From positions 1 to 29,964 of the forward strand of contig CAZYGI010000050.1 of the NCBI GenBank assembly GCA_964647255.1: a DNA stretch of 29,964 nt, read 5' to 3'. This DNA is from CAWJEL01 sp964647255 (lineage in GTDB: Bacteria > Chloroflexota > Anaerolineae > CG2-30-64-16). Position numbers and translations under genes: made by a program. This document shows, in pieces, positions 8,566 through 18,638 of this stretch (positions within the stretch are counted from its first letter, which is position 1; each line of letters begins with the position of its first letter). Under the pieces are notes generated by a model that was given only the letters and a program-made list of their open reading frames with translations, did no database searches and was not told the origin of the DNA.

Positions 8566-9816
8566 TTGGCTCGACAAAAGCGGAGACCGGGTAGCAGACT
8601 CAAAGATCAACCGGCATTCTTTGGCAGTGCGTCGCCTGATCTGCCGTCATTTGCCAGCACACCAGAAGAAATCAAGCGAGCGGTAGAACGAAACGCGATC
8701 CAGCGTGGCGTTCTTTTGGTCAAGGTATTGGTCTCGCTGAACATGGATGACGCACTTGGCATCGTTGCAAAGATCGCCGCCAAGTACGACAAGGAGGAAA
8801 TCTGCGAGGGCGCCGCACCATTGGGGATCGATGTCGCCGCGCTGACCCTTCTTGACCAGGCTGATCCACCTGTTCCGTATCCCTACTATTTTTGCACCCC
8901 GGACTATTTGATCGAGCATCCCCGGCTCGTGATGTACTACCGCAACGTTGCGATGCTTTCACGCAAAGTCATGAACGGCATCGGTTTGGGCACGGATGCT
9001 TACGAACTGAATTTGGTTGCCCCTGCTGCCGGTACCGCGGCCGAACTTGCTCATTATTTCAACAAGATCATCAGTGAACTCGTCAAGACAGGCGGGGTGA
9101 CGCCTCAACGCCATATCGAGATGGCTTTTGCCAACCTGGGGGACAGCCTGGGTGGCGTATCTCGCAACGAGGTCGGCCGCTTGGCCTCGGCGCAGATTAT
9201 CAGGTTGTTGGCACTTCATCTGCATCGGAAGTGGCTTCTGGCAAACCTGACTTACAGGCTGAAGGGGCGCGTTGGTGCTGAAGAAGATGATGAAGAAGAC
9301 CTGGCAGGCGTCGGTGGCGATCAAGTTCTGACCGTTACCCCTGAAATGGATCTGGAAGGCATTCTGGACCGACTGGAAAGTCAGCGCGTCAAGTATCGAG
9401 AGCTCACGATGCGCAATGGCAACCGTCTACTGCTTGACCGCCAGATCGAATGGCAAGGGCAGGAGGGCAAGGCTTTCCGAATTGGCCCTGATCTGCATAC
9501 GCAAAGTCCTCATGTGGACATGCTTTGGGCCGGCGAAATCAAGGGCGGCGCAGATCCGGCAGGTTCCGATGAGCACTGGAAAACGGCAACGCAGGCATTG
9601 AGCCGCATCCTTGAAGCGTGTGAGAAAACGGGGCGCTCACAACCTGACCTATCGTTCCTGGCTACTATCATTGTCGAGCGCGTCGCCCGCGAAGCTCAAG
9701 CATGGATCGAGCAGGGCAAGCTCACTTCTGTGTATAACCTGACCAAGATCACTGAGAACCCGGTGGAACAACAGGCGTTCCTCGATGAGATGACCACGTT
9801 TCTCGGTTGCGCTTGA
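8566..9816 (+). CDS. Type II restriction endonuclease, AvaI/BsoBI-like
   Basis: A 416-residue PD-(D/E)xK nuclease. Recognisable segments recalled from BsoBI are GDSLGG (middle), GEIKGGADPAGSDEHWKTA (active site) and a C-terminal G-x-LT-x3-NLTK motif. The catalytic Glu and Lys are E324 and K326; the acidic partner is D318 (VDML) or D309 (PDLH). AvaI and BsoBI cut CYCGRG, so that specificity is a reasonable prediction, not a finding. The protein is longer than I recall for BsoBI, with extra sequence at the N-terminus and an acidic stretch (EEDDEEDL) near residue 245. The start is TTG at 8566, supported by CAGGAGG five bases upstream. It lies directly downstream of the methyltransferase on the same strand and has the same lower GC. 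Confidence 0.82.
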   Translation: MARQKRRPGSRLKDQPAFFGSASPDLPSFASTPEEIKRAVERNAIQRGVLLVKVLVSLNMDDALGIVAKIAAKYDKEEICEGAAPLGIDVAALTLLDQADPPVPYPYYFCTPDYLIEHPRLVMYYRNVAMLSRKVMNGIGLGTDAYELNLVAPAAGTAAELAHYFNKIISELVKTGGVTPQRHIEMAFANLGDSLGGVSRNEVGRLASAQIIRLLALHLHRKWLLANLTYRLKGRVGAEEDDEEDLAGVGGDQVLTVTPEMDLEGILDRLESQRVKYRELTMRNGNRLLLDRQIEWQGQEGKAFRIGPDLHTQSPHVDMLWAGEIKGGADPAGSDEHWKTATQALSRILEACEKTGRSQPDLSFLATIIVERVAREAQAWIEQGKLTSVYNLTKITENPVEQQAFLDEMTTFLGCA

Positions 9817-9910
9817 GTCCCGGTTTTTACGCGTGCGGATCCTGCCGACCGGGTTCAAATCGTCCGCGCCCCTACGTTTCCCCGCGCCGACTTGTGGTAG
9901 ACTCCTTCGT

Positions 9911-9938
9911 GTAATTCGTAATTCGCAATTCGTTATCC
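9911..9938. repeat. Short 7-bp tandem array
   Basis: Four in-phase heptamers: GTAATTC, GTAATTC, GCAATTC, GTTATCC. They lie between the endonuclease and the DUF255 gene, a few bases before the latter's ribosome site. The rest of the 133-bp gap has no gene. Confidence 0.6.
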
Positions 9939-9949
9939 CGGAGCCGTCC

Positions 9950-12124
<2,175 letters not shown>

Positions 12125-12129
12125 TACAT

Positions 12130-12885
12130 CTACAGGGAATACGGCCCGCGCGCGGCCGCAGGCACCAGCGCGGCGATGGCCGACATCACCTCTGTCTTGA
12201 TGCGGTCATCCTCCGCGCGGCGATCCTCGCCGGGCCGCGCGGCCAGCCGGTAAGGCTCTCCGAAGCGAGCGACCAGTGCGCCCTGCTGCTCGGAAATCCC
12301 CACCGGCAGCACCGGCACGTCCGCAGCCAGCCGCAGCAGAAAACGCCCCGCGCCGGTCGGCGGCTCGATCAACACATCTTCCCCCTGGCCTTCGGGCGCG
12401 ATCCCCAGCGCGCCGCCCCCGGCGAACAGATTTCCGACCTCGCGGAGCGTGCGGCGCACCGCGGCCGCGCGGCGGCCCAGCGCGCGCGCGTCCGGCGGCA
12501 TCGGCAGGAAGCCCCAAGCCCGCGCCGCCCGGCTGAAGGCCCAGCGCGTGACCGGCGTGACCGTGAGGCTGCGCAGCCGATCGAGGTAGTACCACTCGCT
12601 CGTGACCATCCAGATCGGATCCGTGCCGCGGCGCCGTGCGACGGCGGTGACGACCATCGACGCGCCCCACCACGGCCCCAGGCCGTTTCGGGAGTAATGG
12701 TTTTGGGTGATGATCAGCGGCCCGGTGCGCGGGACGGTCTCAATGCCTTCGACGCGCGGCGGCACGGGCGCGGCCGCCAGGAGGCGTGCCATGTCGGTCG
12801 AGGCGGATGCGGGTTTCCCGCGGATGACCCGCCAGGCGGCGAGCAATCGCACGGGCCAGGGGATGACGTAGGTTGGGGCGGGCAA
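12130..12885 (-). CDS. PlsC-like acyltransferase family protein with a degenerate catalytic motif
   Basis: A 251-residue protein resembling 1-acylglycerol-3-phosphate acyltransferases. The motif-I region reads ITQNHYSRNGLG: the NH and Ser of NHxSxxD are there, but Gly stands where the catalytic Asp should be. The motif-III region reads GIAPEGQGED, in place of FPEGTRS. VTPVTRWAF and PVLPVGIS match the usual surroundings. The molecule may be a non-canonical acyltransferase or inactive. The start appears to be TTG at 12885, with GGGAG overlapping the endonuclease IV stop. It is six bases downstream of endonuclease IV and probably co-transcribed; it is convergent with the DUF255 gene, five bases away. 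Confidence 0.7.
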   Translation of the reverse strand: MPAPTYVIPWPVRLLAAWRVIRGKPASASTDMARLLAAAPVPPRVEGIETVPRTGPLIITQNHYSRNGLGPWWGASMVVTAVARRRGTDPIWMVTSEWYYLDRLRSLTVTPVTRWAFSRAARAWGFLPMPPDARALGRRAAAVRRTLREVGNLFAGGGALGIAPEGQGEDVLIEPPTGAGRFLLRLAADVPVLPVGISEQQGALVARFGEPYRLAARPGEDRRAEDDRIKTEVMSAIAALVPAAARGPYSL

Positions 12886-12891
12886 GGGGAA

Positions 12892-13740
12892 CTAGCTCCC
12901 GATCAACCCGCGCAGCGTCTTCAGGTTCTCCACGTCCTCGTGCATGTCCTCGCTCTTCGGCGTCTCCAGGATCATCGGCGTCGCGGCGAAGCGCGGGTCA
13001 TTCAGGATGAAGCCGAACGGCGCCAGGCCGAGCGCACCGGTGCCGATGGCGTCGTGGCGGTCGACGCGCGCGCCCAGGCCCTTCTTGCTGTCGTTGAAGT
13101 GGAAGCATTTGAGGCGCTCCAGCCCCACCAGCCGGTCGAACTCAGCCATCGTCGCGGCGTAAGTCTCGGGCGTGGTGATATCATAGCCCGCGGCGAAGAT
13201 GTGGCAGGTGTCGAGGCAGAACCCGATGCGCTCCGGTTCGCGCACGCCGGCCAGCAGCACCTGCAGGTGCTCGAACCGGTAGCCCAGCGCCGTGCCCTGG
13301 CCCGCGGTCGTCTCGATCAGCGTCAGCGTCCGGTAGCCAGGCGTGGCCGCGTGCGCCCGATCCAGCCCGGCGATGATGCGCGCGAGGCCGGCCTCCTCGC
13401 CGGTGCTCATGTGCGCGCCGGGGTGCAGCACCACGCCCAGGATGCCCAACTGCTCGGCGCGGGTCAGCTCGTCTATCAGCGCGTTGGCCGACTTCTCCCA
13501 CAGCGCGTCGTCGGGCGTGCCCAGGTTCAGCAGGTAGGCCGCGTGCGACACCACCGGGCCGATGCCGGTGGCCGTCTGCGCCTGGAACCAGCGCGCGATC
13601 TCCTCTGCCGCCGCAGGCTTCTGTTCCCACCGGTTTTGGTTTTTGGTGAACACCTGCATCGTGTTGATGCCGATGGACTGCGCCCGCTCGAACGCGAGGC
13701 TCAGCCCGCCGGATGTGGACATGTGTGCGCCGAGAAGCAT
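12892..13740 (-). CDS. nfo: Endonuclease IV (AP endonuclease, deoxyribonuclease IV)
   Basis: A zinc-dependent endonuclease that incises DNA 5' to abasic sites in base-excision repair; 282 residues, the normal length. It is a TIM barrel with the metal-binding segments GAHMSTSGG (N-terminus), VVSHAAYLLNLG, LHPGAHMS, LIETTAGQG, GFCLDTCHIFAAGYD, HFNDSKKGLGARVDRHDAIGTG and LETPK. All are as in the canonical family. ATG 13740 has GGAG upstream. Together with the downstream PlsC-like gene it forms the end of a long minus-strand cluster. Confidence 0.97.
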   Translation of the reverse strand: MLLGAHMSTSGGLSLAFERAQSIGINTMQVFTKNQNRWEQKPAAAEEIARWFQAQTATGIGPVVSHAAYLLNLGTPDDALWEKSANALIDELTRAEQLGILGVVLHPGAHMSTGEEAGLARIIAGLDRAHAATPGYRTLTLIETTAGQGTALGYRFEHLQVLLAGVREPERIGFCLDTCHIFAAGYDITTPETYAATMAEFDRLVGLERLKCFHFNDSKKGLGARVDRHDAIGTGALGLAPFGFILNDPRFAATPMILETPKSEDMHEDVENLKTLRGLIGS

Positions 13741-13865
13741 AGATGAGTCTCCGTTTCAATGATGATGGGGGCAGCGTATTGTGTCTGCGTATTGCGGCCC
13801 CGGATTGGACGATTCAGCCTCCGGGGCAAGAGAACGGAAGGCGCACTACGGATGACGCACCTGCA

Positions 13866-14417
13866 TCACCCTGCCGCCAAGGTGAACTGCTCGACCCCCG
13901 CCGCCCGATCCTCGGCCCGCGCCATCACGAACAGGAGCGATGAAAGCCGGTTGAGGTATTTGAGCGGGGTGTCGTCGCGCAGCTCGCCCTCGTGCGCCAG
14001 CCGTGCGACCAGGCGTTCGGCGCGGCGGACGACCGTGCGGGCGACCTCCAGCGCTGCGCCGCCGACGCTGTCGCCGGGCACGATGAATGCCTTAGGCATC
14101 TCGATTTCCGAGCCCAACGCGTCGGTCTGCCCTTCCAACCAGGCCAGGCGCTCAACCGGGAGCCAGGGCGGCCGCGTGGCCGCCTCGGGCAGCGTCGCCA
14201 GGTCGGCCATCAGGTGGTAAAGGTCGCGCTGGATGCTCAAGACGAGGCCGCGCACCCGCTCGCTGGTGACTTGAGCGCGCGCCAGGCCCAAGAACGCCGA
14301 GACTTCATCCACCGTGCCGTAGGCCTCGGGCCGGATGGCGTATTTGGGCACGCGCTCGCGGCCCAACACGCCCGTGTAACCGTCATCCCCGGCGCCGGTG
14401 TACCATTTGATGTCCAT
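13866..14417 (-). CDS. Cob(I)yrinic acid a,c-diamide / cobalamin adenosyltransferase, PduO type
   Basis: Transfers the adenosyl group from ATP to cob(I)alamin to form coenzyme B12. The 183-residue protein has the N-terminal ATP-binding motif WYTGAGDDGYTG, the YGTVDEVSAFLGLAR helix, and the C-terminal motif RRAERLVARL with YLNRLSSLLFVMAR. These are the classic PduO-type signatures. The start at 14417 (MDIKWYTG) has GAGGT five bases upstream; in-frame upstream ATGs run into a heptamer array and are unlikely. No cobalamin biosynthesis or B12-dependent enzyme gene is adjacent, so it probably serves salvage. Confidence 0.93.
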   Translation of the reverse strand: MDIKWYTGAGDDGYTGVLGRERVPKYAIRPEAYGTVDEVSAFLGLARAQVTSERVRGLVLSIQRDLYHLMADLATLPEAATRPPWLPVERLAWLEGQTDALGSEIEMPKAFIVPGDSVGGAALEVARTVVRRAERLVARLAHEGELRDDTPLKYLNRLSSLLFVMARAEDRAAGVEQFTLAAG

Positions 14418-14446
14418 ATGACCTCGGGTGCGAGACATCGTTGATC

Positions 14447-14530
14447 GCTGATGGCTCATGGCTTGTAGCCTATGGCTGATAGCTGTCATACACCATTTGC
14501 TATTTGCCATACGCTATACGCTACTCGCTA
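14447..14530. repeat. Degenerate 7-bp tandem array, 12 units
   Basis: In-phase heptamers run GCTGATG, GCTCATG, GCTTGTA, GCCTATG, GCTGATA, GCTGTCA, TACACCA, TTTGCTA, TTTGCCA, TACGCTA, TACGCTA, CTCGCTA. The last unit holds the stop codon of the DUF2231 gene. The array fills the gap between that gene and the adenosyltransferase. Confidence 0.7.
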
Positions 14531-14962
14531 CCGTATCCCCACGTGAAACTGATAGACCAGCTTTCCGCCCAGCCAGCCCTCGATGGCGACGAGGGCGACG
14601 ATGAGGAGCAGCAGCGCGATGTAGCCCCCACGCGCGGCGCCCGCGCTGAACAGCCGTTTGTTGCGCAGCGGCCAGTAGAGCGCCAGCCCAACGGTGATCA
14701 ACAGGGCGATGCCGGTGGTGATGTGTTGGTTGATGAGCGCGGTGACCGCGGCGTCTTTCGGCGCGCTGGATTGGTCAATCAAGCCGGTGATGACCGCAGC
14801 GATCACGCCCAGCCAGCCGATCAGGAGGCTGGTCTGGCCGTAAGCGATCCAGCGTTCGCGCCGGCGGATCAGGCCGAACACAAGGAACCCGACGCCGACC
14901 ATTGACAGAGCGATCGGGAAATGCACCAGACGAGGATGAAAGGGAGAAAGCAGGTCCAGCAT
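14528..14962 (-). CDS. DUF2231 membrane protein
   Basis: A 144-residue protein with four predicted membrane helices (about 12-32, 40-62, 77-97, 112-132). The N-terminal FHPRLVHFPIALSMVG is the hallmark of the DUF2231 family, small inner-membrane proteins sometimes linked to heme or redox modules; function unknown. No strong ribosome site precedes ATG 14962. It lies 68 bases downstream of the phosphoesterase on the same strand and may be in its operon. Confidence 0.85.
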   Translation of the reverse strand: MLDLLSPFHPRLVHFPIALSMVGVGFLVFGLIRRRERWIAYGQTSLLIGWLGVIAAVITGLIDQSSAPKDAAVTALINQHITTGIALLITVGLALYWPLRNKRLFSAGAARGGYIALLLLIVALVAIEGWLGGKLVYQFHVGIR

Positions 14963-15030
14963 TTCGAACAGTCTTTCCGCAAAGATCAGGTGAATCAGGG
15001 CGAATCCGCGCGATCTGCGTCCCGTTCAGC

Positions 15031-15771
15031 TCACTCAGCCGCGGAACCTGCGTAGCGCGCACCCATTAGCCGTTCGGCGAAGTGTTTACCGCGCGGCAGG
15101 CCGCCGGTCTTCAAGGCTTGCACGACCAGCGGCACGTTGTAGAAGACGCGGCGGTGCTCCGCGTGCCAGGCTGCGCCGTCCCACGTGAGGATCGCCCAGG
15201 CCGCGCGGCGGTCGCCATCCATGGGCAGGCCGGCGCTGGCGATATCGGCGAGCAGGCGGCCGCGCCAGGGGCGGACAAACGGGATGTGCACATGGCCGAA
15301 CGCCAGCGCCGACCATGCCCCGCTGTCCGCCAGCAGGGCGTCCAGATCTTCCGCGTTCATCTGCGGGGTGATGGCGCGCTCCTGGTCATGCGGATTGGCG
15401 TGGACGACCCGGAGTTCGTGCCCGGCCGCGGGGGTGATGCAGTATGAGAACGGCAGATGCGCCAGGAACGCCGTGCGCTCCGGGCCGAGCCGGTCCTGCA
15501 TCCAGGCGAGATGGGCCGCGAACCGGCTGTCGTCCTTGCCTTCCGGGGTCTTATCGGGCTGATAACAGAAGAAGGCGTCGGTGTTGCCCTGGATCACGGC
15601 CGCGCCCAGGCCGCGGACGGCATCCACCACCTCGGCCGGCCAGGGCCCGGCCCAGACCAGATCGCCGCCGACTACGATCTGGTCGAACGGTCCCTGGCTC
15701 CGCAGGTCGGCCAGCACAGCTTCCAGCGCGATCAGATTCCCATGGATGTCCGACAGCAGGGCGATGCGCAT
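15031..15771 (-). CDS. Calcineurin-like metallophosphoesterase (YfcE/MJ0936-like)
   Basis: A 246-residue cytoplasmic phosphoesterase with a dinuclear metal centre. The motifs in order are LLSDIHGNLIALEAVL (metal ligands D and H), VVGGDLVWAGPWP, VIQGNTDAF (Asn-Thr-Asp in place of GNH), RVVHANPHD and ALAFGHVHIPF. Natural substrate unknown. ATG 15771 has GGGGAG five bases upstream. It begins ten bases after the DegV stop, so the two are co-transcribed. Confidence 0.9.
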   Translation of the reverse strand: MRIALLSDIHGNLIALEAVLADLRSQGPFDQIVVGGDLVWAGPWPAEVVDAVRGLGAAVIQGNTDAFFCYQPDKTPEGKDDSRFAAHLAWMQDRLGPERTAFLAHLPFSYCITPAAGHELRVVHANPHDQERAITPQMNAEDLDALLADSGAWSALAFGHVHIPFVRPWRGRLLADIASAGLPMDGDRRAAWAILTWDGAAWHAEHRRVFYNVPLVVQALKTGGLPRGKHFAERLMGARYAGSAAE

Positions 15772-15781
15772 AGGCTCCCCA

Positions 15782-16627
15782 TCAGGATCGGATCACGGCT
15801 GCGCCCAACGCCCGCGGCCCGGCGTGTGCGGCGAAGGCCGGCCCGGCCTCACGCACCATCACATCGTCGGTGCGGCAGCCGAGCAGCGACGCGAGACGAT
15901 CGGTGAGCTCCGTGGCCGCCTCACAGCCGCGGGTGTAAACCGTCGCGGCGGCTTCCGCGGGCAGGCGGTCGCGCAGCTCTTCCTCCAGCCTTTGCAGCGC
16001 GCTGCGGGTCGAGCGCGTCACACCGACCAGCCGGAATTCGCCGTCGCATATCTCCAGCACCGGTTTGATGCTGAACGTGCGCGCCAGGCGATCTACCAGG
16101 GGGATGATCCGATCGAGCCGCCCGCCGCGGCGCACCCACTCCAGCGTATCCAGGACGAAAACGACGGAGGTGCGTGCGCGCAATGCCTCGGCGGCGCGCT
16201 GGATGAACTCCGCGCTGCGACCAGCCAGCGCCTCCTTGGCGGCTGCCAACACCTGGAGCCCCAGCCCGAGCGAGAACGAGCCGGTATCTATCACCCGCAC
16301 CCGGCCCTCGAACTCCTCAGCGGCGAGCCAGGCGGCGTTGAAGGTGCCGCTGTGCTTGCCGGGCAACGTCAGGCAGACGACGTCATGCCCGGCGGTGACC
16401 AGTTTCTGGAAGGCCCGGTGGAACGTCCCGGGCGCAGGCGAGGACGTGCCCGGCGCACCATTGCCGCTCTGCGCGTGCTGCCAGAACTGGTCATTAGTCA
16501 ATTGGTCGCTCGGGATCATCTCCTGACCAAATCGGACGAAGACCGGCACGATCGTGATTTGATACTCCTCCGCCAACGCGGGCGGCAGATCGCATCCGCC
16601 GTCTGTGACGATGCGTACGCTGTTCAT
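15782..16627 (-). CDS. DegV-family fatty-acid-binding protein
   Basis: A 281-residue protein of the DegV family, which binds a single fatty-acid molecule and, in Firmicutes, supplies fatty-acid kinase. Features are VRIVTDGGCDLPP, the lipid-head loop TSSPAPGTF, HSGTFNAAW (SGT), VIDTGSFSLGLG, LEWVRRGGRLDRI and a C-terminal AHAGPRALGAAV. The first motif reads TDGGCDLP where TDSxxDLP is usual. GGAGG lies five bases before ATG 16627. First gene of the minus-strand cluster. No partner kinase is seen in this window. Confidence 0.92.
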   Translation of the reverse strand: MNSVRIVTDGGCDLPPALAEEYQITIVPVFVRFGQEMIPSDQLTNDQFWQHAQSGNGAPGTSSPAPGTFHRAFQKLVTAGHDVVCLTLPGKHSGTFNAAWLAAEEFEGRVRVIDTGSFSLGLGLQVLAAAKEALAGRSAEFIQRAAEALRARTSVVFVLDTLEWVRRGGRLDRIIPLVDRLARTFSIKPVLEICDGEFRLVGVTRSTRSALQRLEEELRDRLPAEAAATVYTRGCEAATELTDRLASLLGCRTDDVMVREAGPAFAAHAGPRALGAAVIRS

Positions 16628-16728
16628 GGAGCCTCCACAAAAAGAAAGATGGATCAGTCACCTGGTAGCCAGGCTCGCCAGAACAGAACATCATACACTG
16701 GTCACGACGAAGCCGGTTCGCCACAGCC

Positions 16729-16737
16729 ATTATAGCA
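16729..16737 (-). promoter_or_regulatory. Extended -10 promoter of the DegV gene cluster
   Basis: TGCTATAAT reads on the minus strand (TATAAT at 16729-16734, TG at 16736-16737), an extended -10. A TTGACG lies 20 bases upstream (16755-16760), too far for a standard spacing. The transcript would have a leader of about 95 bases with a small CCTGG-TAG-CCAGG hairpin. Confidence 0.45.
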
Positions 16738-16820
16738 CATCTTCAGCATCAGACCGTCAAGGCTGGCGATGAAGGCCGCATTGTGTTAGAATCCGCTGCA
16801 AAGTTGTACGGGGGTGTGTC

Positions 16821-17183
16821 ATGCGACCCAAAATTGACGCCACCTGGTTCGGCAGCATCACCATTGAAGGGGAGCGCTATGAGCACGATGTTGTCATCCG
16901 GCTCAGCGGCAAGGTGAGCAAGCGCAACAAGCAGCTCTCCAAGGCGATCTACGGCACTTCGCACATCATCAGCCTGGCCGAAATCGAGGAGCTCTACCGC
17001 AAGCGCGCCGAGCGCATCATCGTCGGCGCGGGGCAGCAGGGAGAGGTGACGCTCTCGGATGAGGCCGCGCAATTCCTCGCGCAGCGCGACTGCCAGGTCA
17101 CGCTCGCGCCGACGCCTGAGGCGATCAAGCTTTGGAATGAGGCGAAGGGCAAGGTGTTGGGGTTGTTCCACATCACGTGTTGA
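16821..17183 (+). CDS. Mth938-like domain protein (AAMDC family)
   Basis: A 120-residue protein. The opening IDATWFGSITIEGERYEHDVVI and the central ERIIVGAGQQGEVTLSDEA match the Mth938/AAMDC fold, a small conserved protein of unknown biochemical role found in archaea, bacteria and animals. It is about family size. GGGGGTG precedes ATG 16821, and a TAGAAT -10-like box lies at 16787-16792. Followed after 30 bases by the isoaspartyl peptidase. Confidence 0.8.
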   Translation: MRPKIDATWFGSITIEGERYEHDVVIRLSGKVSKRNKQLSKAIYGTSHIISLAEIEELYRKRAERIIVGAGQQGEVTLSDEAAQFLAQRDCQVTLAPTPEAIKLWNEAKGKVLGLFHITC

Positions 17184-17213
17184 GCACGGGGAGCGGAGGG
17201 GCGGAGGAGAGGT

Positions 17214-18164
17214 ATGCCGGTTGCGATTATTGTGCACGGCGGGGCGTGGGACATCCCGCCGGAGCTGCACGCCGACCACCTGGCGGGGTGCACTGCCGCT
17301 ACTGAGGCAGGCTGGGCCATCCTGGCGGCCGGCGGCCCGGCGGTGGACGCGGTCGAGGCCGCTGTGCGCATCATGGAAGATCATCCGGTCTTCGATGCCG
17401 GCCGCGGCTCCCACCTGAACCGCGACGGCGTGGTCGAGCTGGACGCGGGCATGATGGATGGCCGCACACTGATGGCCGGCGCGGTCGCCTCGGTGAAGCG
17501 GGTCGCAAACCCCATTACCCTGGCCCGCCGCGTGCTCCACGACAGCGAGCATGTCTTCCTGGTGGGCGAAGGCGCCGAGCGGTTTGCCGCGGAGGTCGGC
17601 ATCTCGCTGTGCGATCCGGCTGAGCTCGTGGTCGAACGCGAACGGCTGCTTTGGACCGAACGGCGCAAGATGGAAGCCGAGGGCCGAATGAACGGCGCTG
17701 TCGGCCGGGCCGTGTTTCGCGCGGCCGAGCCGCATCCGTCCCACGACACGGTGGGTGCCGTGGCGCTGGATGCGGGGGGCAACCTGGCGGTGGGCAACTC
17801 GACCGGCGGCACGTTCTACAAACATCCCGGCCGCGTGGGCGACACGCCGATCATCGGCTGTGGGCTGTACGCCGACAACACGATGGGCGCGGCCGCCTGC
17901 ACGGGCTGGGGCGAGCAGATCATGAAGACCGTGTTGGCGAAGACCGCGGTGGATCAGATCGCCCTGCTGGGCAGCGCGGCCGATGCGGCCAACGTCGCGA
18001 TCGCGTATTTCCGCCATCGCGTGGGCGGGCAGGGCGGCGTCATCTGCATCTCGCCCGAAGGCCAGATCGGTTTCAGCCACAGCACGCCCTACCTGGCGCA
18101 CGCGTACCGGGGCGAGGGGATGCCGGGCGTGGTGGCCGCGCTGCGGAAATGGGACGCAGATTGA
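17214..18164 (+). CDS. Isoaspartyl peptidase / plant-type L-asparaginase (Ntn hydrolase)
   Basis: A 316-residue threonine-nucleophile hydrolase that cleaves beta-aspartyl dipeptides and asparagine. It is made as a precursor that cuts itself just before the nucleophile. The N-terminal IIVHGGAWDIPP, DHPVFDAGRGSHLNRDG and MDGRTLMAGAVA belong to the alpha chain; HDTVGAVALD holds the predicted cleavage site and nucleophile Thr179. STGGTFYKHPGRVGDTPIIG and CTGWGEQIMKT are the substrate-binding loops. The linker ahead of Thr179 is short. GGAGGAG precedes ATG 17214. Probably co-transcribed with the Mth938 gene; role in protein-damage recycling or nitrogen scavenging. Confidence 0.93.
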   Translation: MPVAIIVHGGAWDIPPELHADHLAGCTAATEAGWAILAAGGPAVDAVEAAVRIMEDHPVFDAGRGSHLNRDGVVELDAGMMDGRTLMAGAVASVKRVANPITLARRVLHDSEHVFLVGEGAERFAAEVGISLCDPAELVVERERLLWTERRKMEAEGRMNGAVGRAVFRAAEPHPSHDTVGAVALDAGGNLAVGNSTGGTFYKHPGRVGDTPIIGCGLYADNTMGAAACTGWGEQIMKTVLAKTAVDQIALLGSAADAANVAIAYFRHRVGGQGGVICISPEGQIGFSHSTPYLAHAYRGEGMPGVVAALRKWDAD

Positions 18165-18247
18165 CCGGATCAGCCGGATCGGTGCGGAGCAGCTCGGGCG
18201 CTGCCAGACCGCCCGATCTCATGTCAGCCATTCATAAGTTTAGAGCC

Positions 18248-18312
18248 TGTCATTCTGAGCGAGTTAACGGCCCAACCTTCGTGGCGTTAAGTCGCCAGCG
18301 AAGAATCTCGCG
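18248..18312. repeat. MITE-like repeat, copy 2 (one end only)
   Basis: TGTCATTCTGAGCGAGTTAA matches the terminal repeat of the elements at 461-596 and 19174-19327, and GAAGAATCTCGC matches their interior in inverse orientation. The other terminal repeat is absent, so this is a partial copy. It fills part of the 195-bp gap between the peptidase and acylphosphatase genes; the remainder shows nothing I can name. Confidence 0.6.
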
Positions 18313-18359
18313 CATCGCACTGCCGTTGGGCGCGGATCAGAAATAAAGATGAGGTGCGC

Positions 18360-18638
18360 ATGGCACAAAAGCGAGTCCAGGTCGCCATCATCGGCCGCGT
18401 GCAAGGCGTCGGCTTTCGCGCCAGTTGCCAGCGCGAGGCAGTCTCGTTGGGGCTGACCGGCTGGGTGCGCAACCGGTGGGATGGTGCGGTCGAGGCGCTC
18501 TTCGAGGGCGAACCCGTGGCCGTGGACGCGATGCTCGCCTGGTGTCACGACGGCCCGCCGATGGCGCACGTGACGCGGGTCGAGGAGACGATCCCGCCCG
18601 ACGCGCCGCCGGAACGCGGGTTTCGCGTGCGAGGATGA
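18360..18638 (+). CDS. acyP: Acylphosphatase
   Basis: A 92-residue enzyme that hydrolyses the carboxyl-phosphate bond of acyl phosphates. The phosphate-binding loop GRVQGVGFR carries catalytic Arg20, and GWVRN carries catalytic Asn38; both key residues are present. ATG 18360 has GAGG five bases upstream, so it is preferred to GTG 18354. Its TGA overlaps the ATG of rnhA in an ATGA arrangement, which suggests translational coupling. Confidence 0.95.
   Translation: MAQKRVQVAIIGRVQGVGFRASCQREAVSLGLTGWVRNRWDGAVEALFEGEPVAVDAMLAWCHDGPPMAHVTRVEETIPPDAPPERGFRVRG

Noticed and set aside
9838..9870. GGGTTCAAATC resembling a tRNA T-arm next to the restriction-modification island
   Set aside because: The flanks do not form a T-stem, acceptor stem or anticodon arm; no cloverleaf can be drawn.
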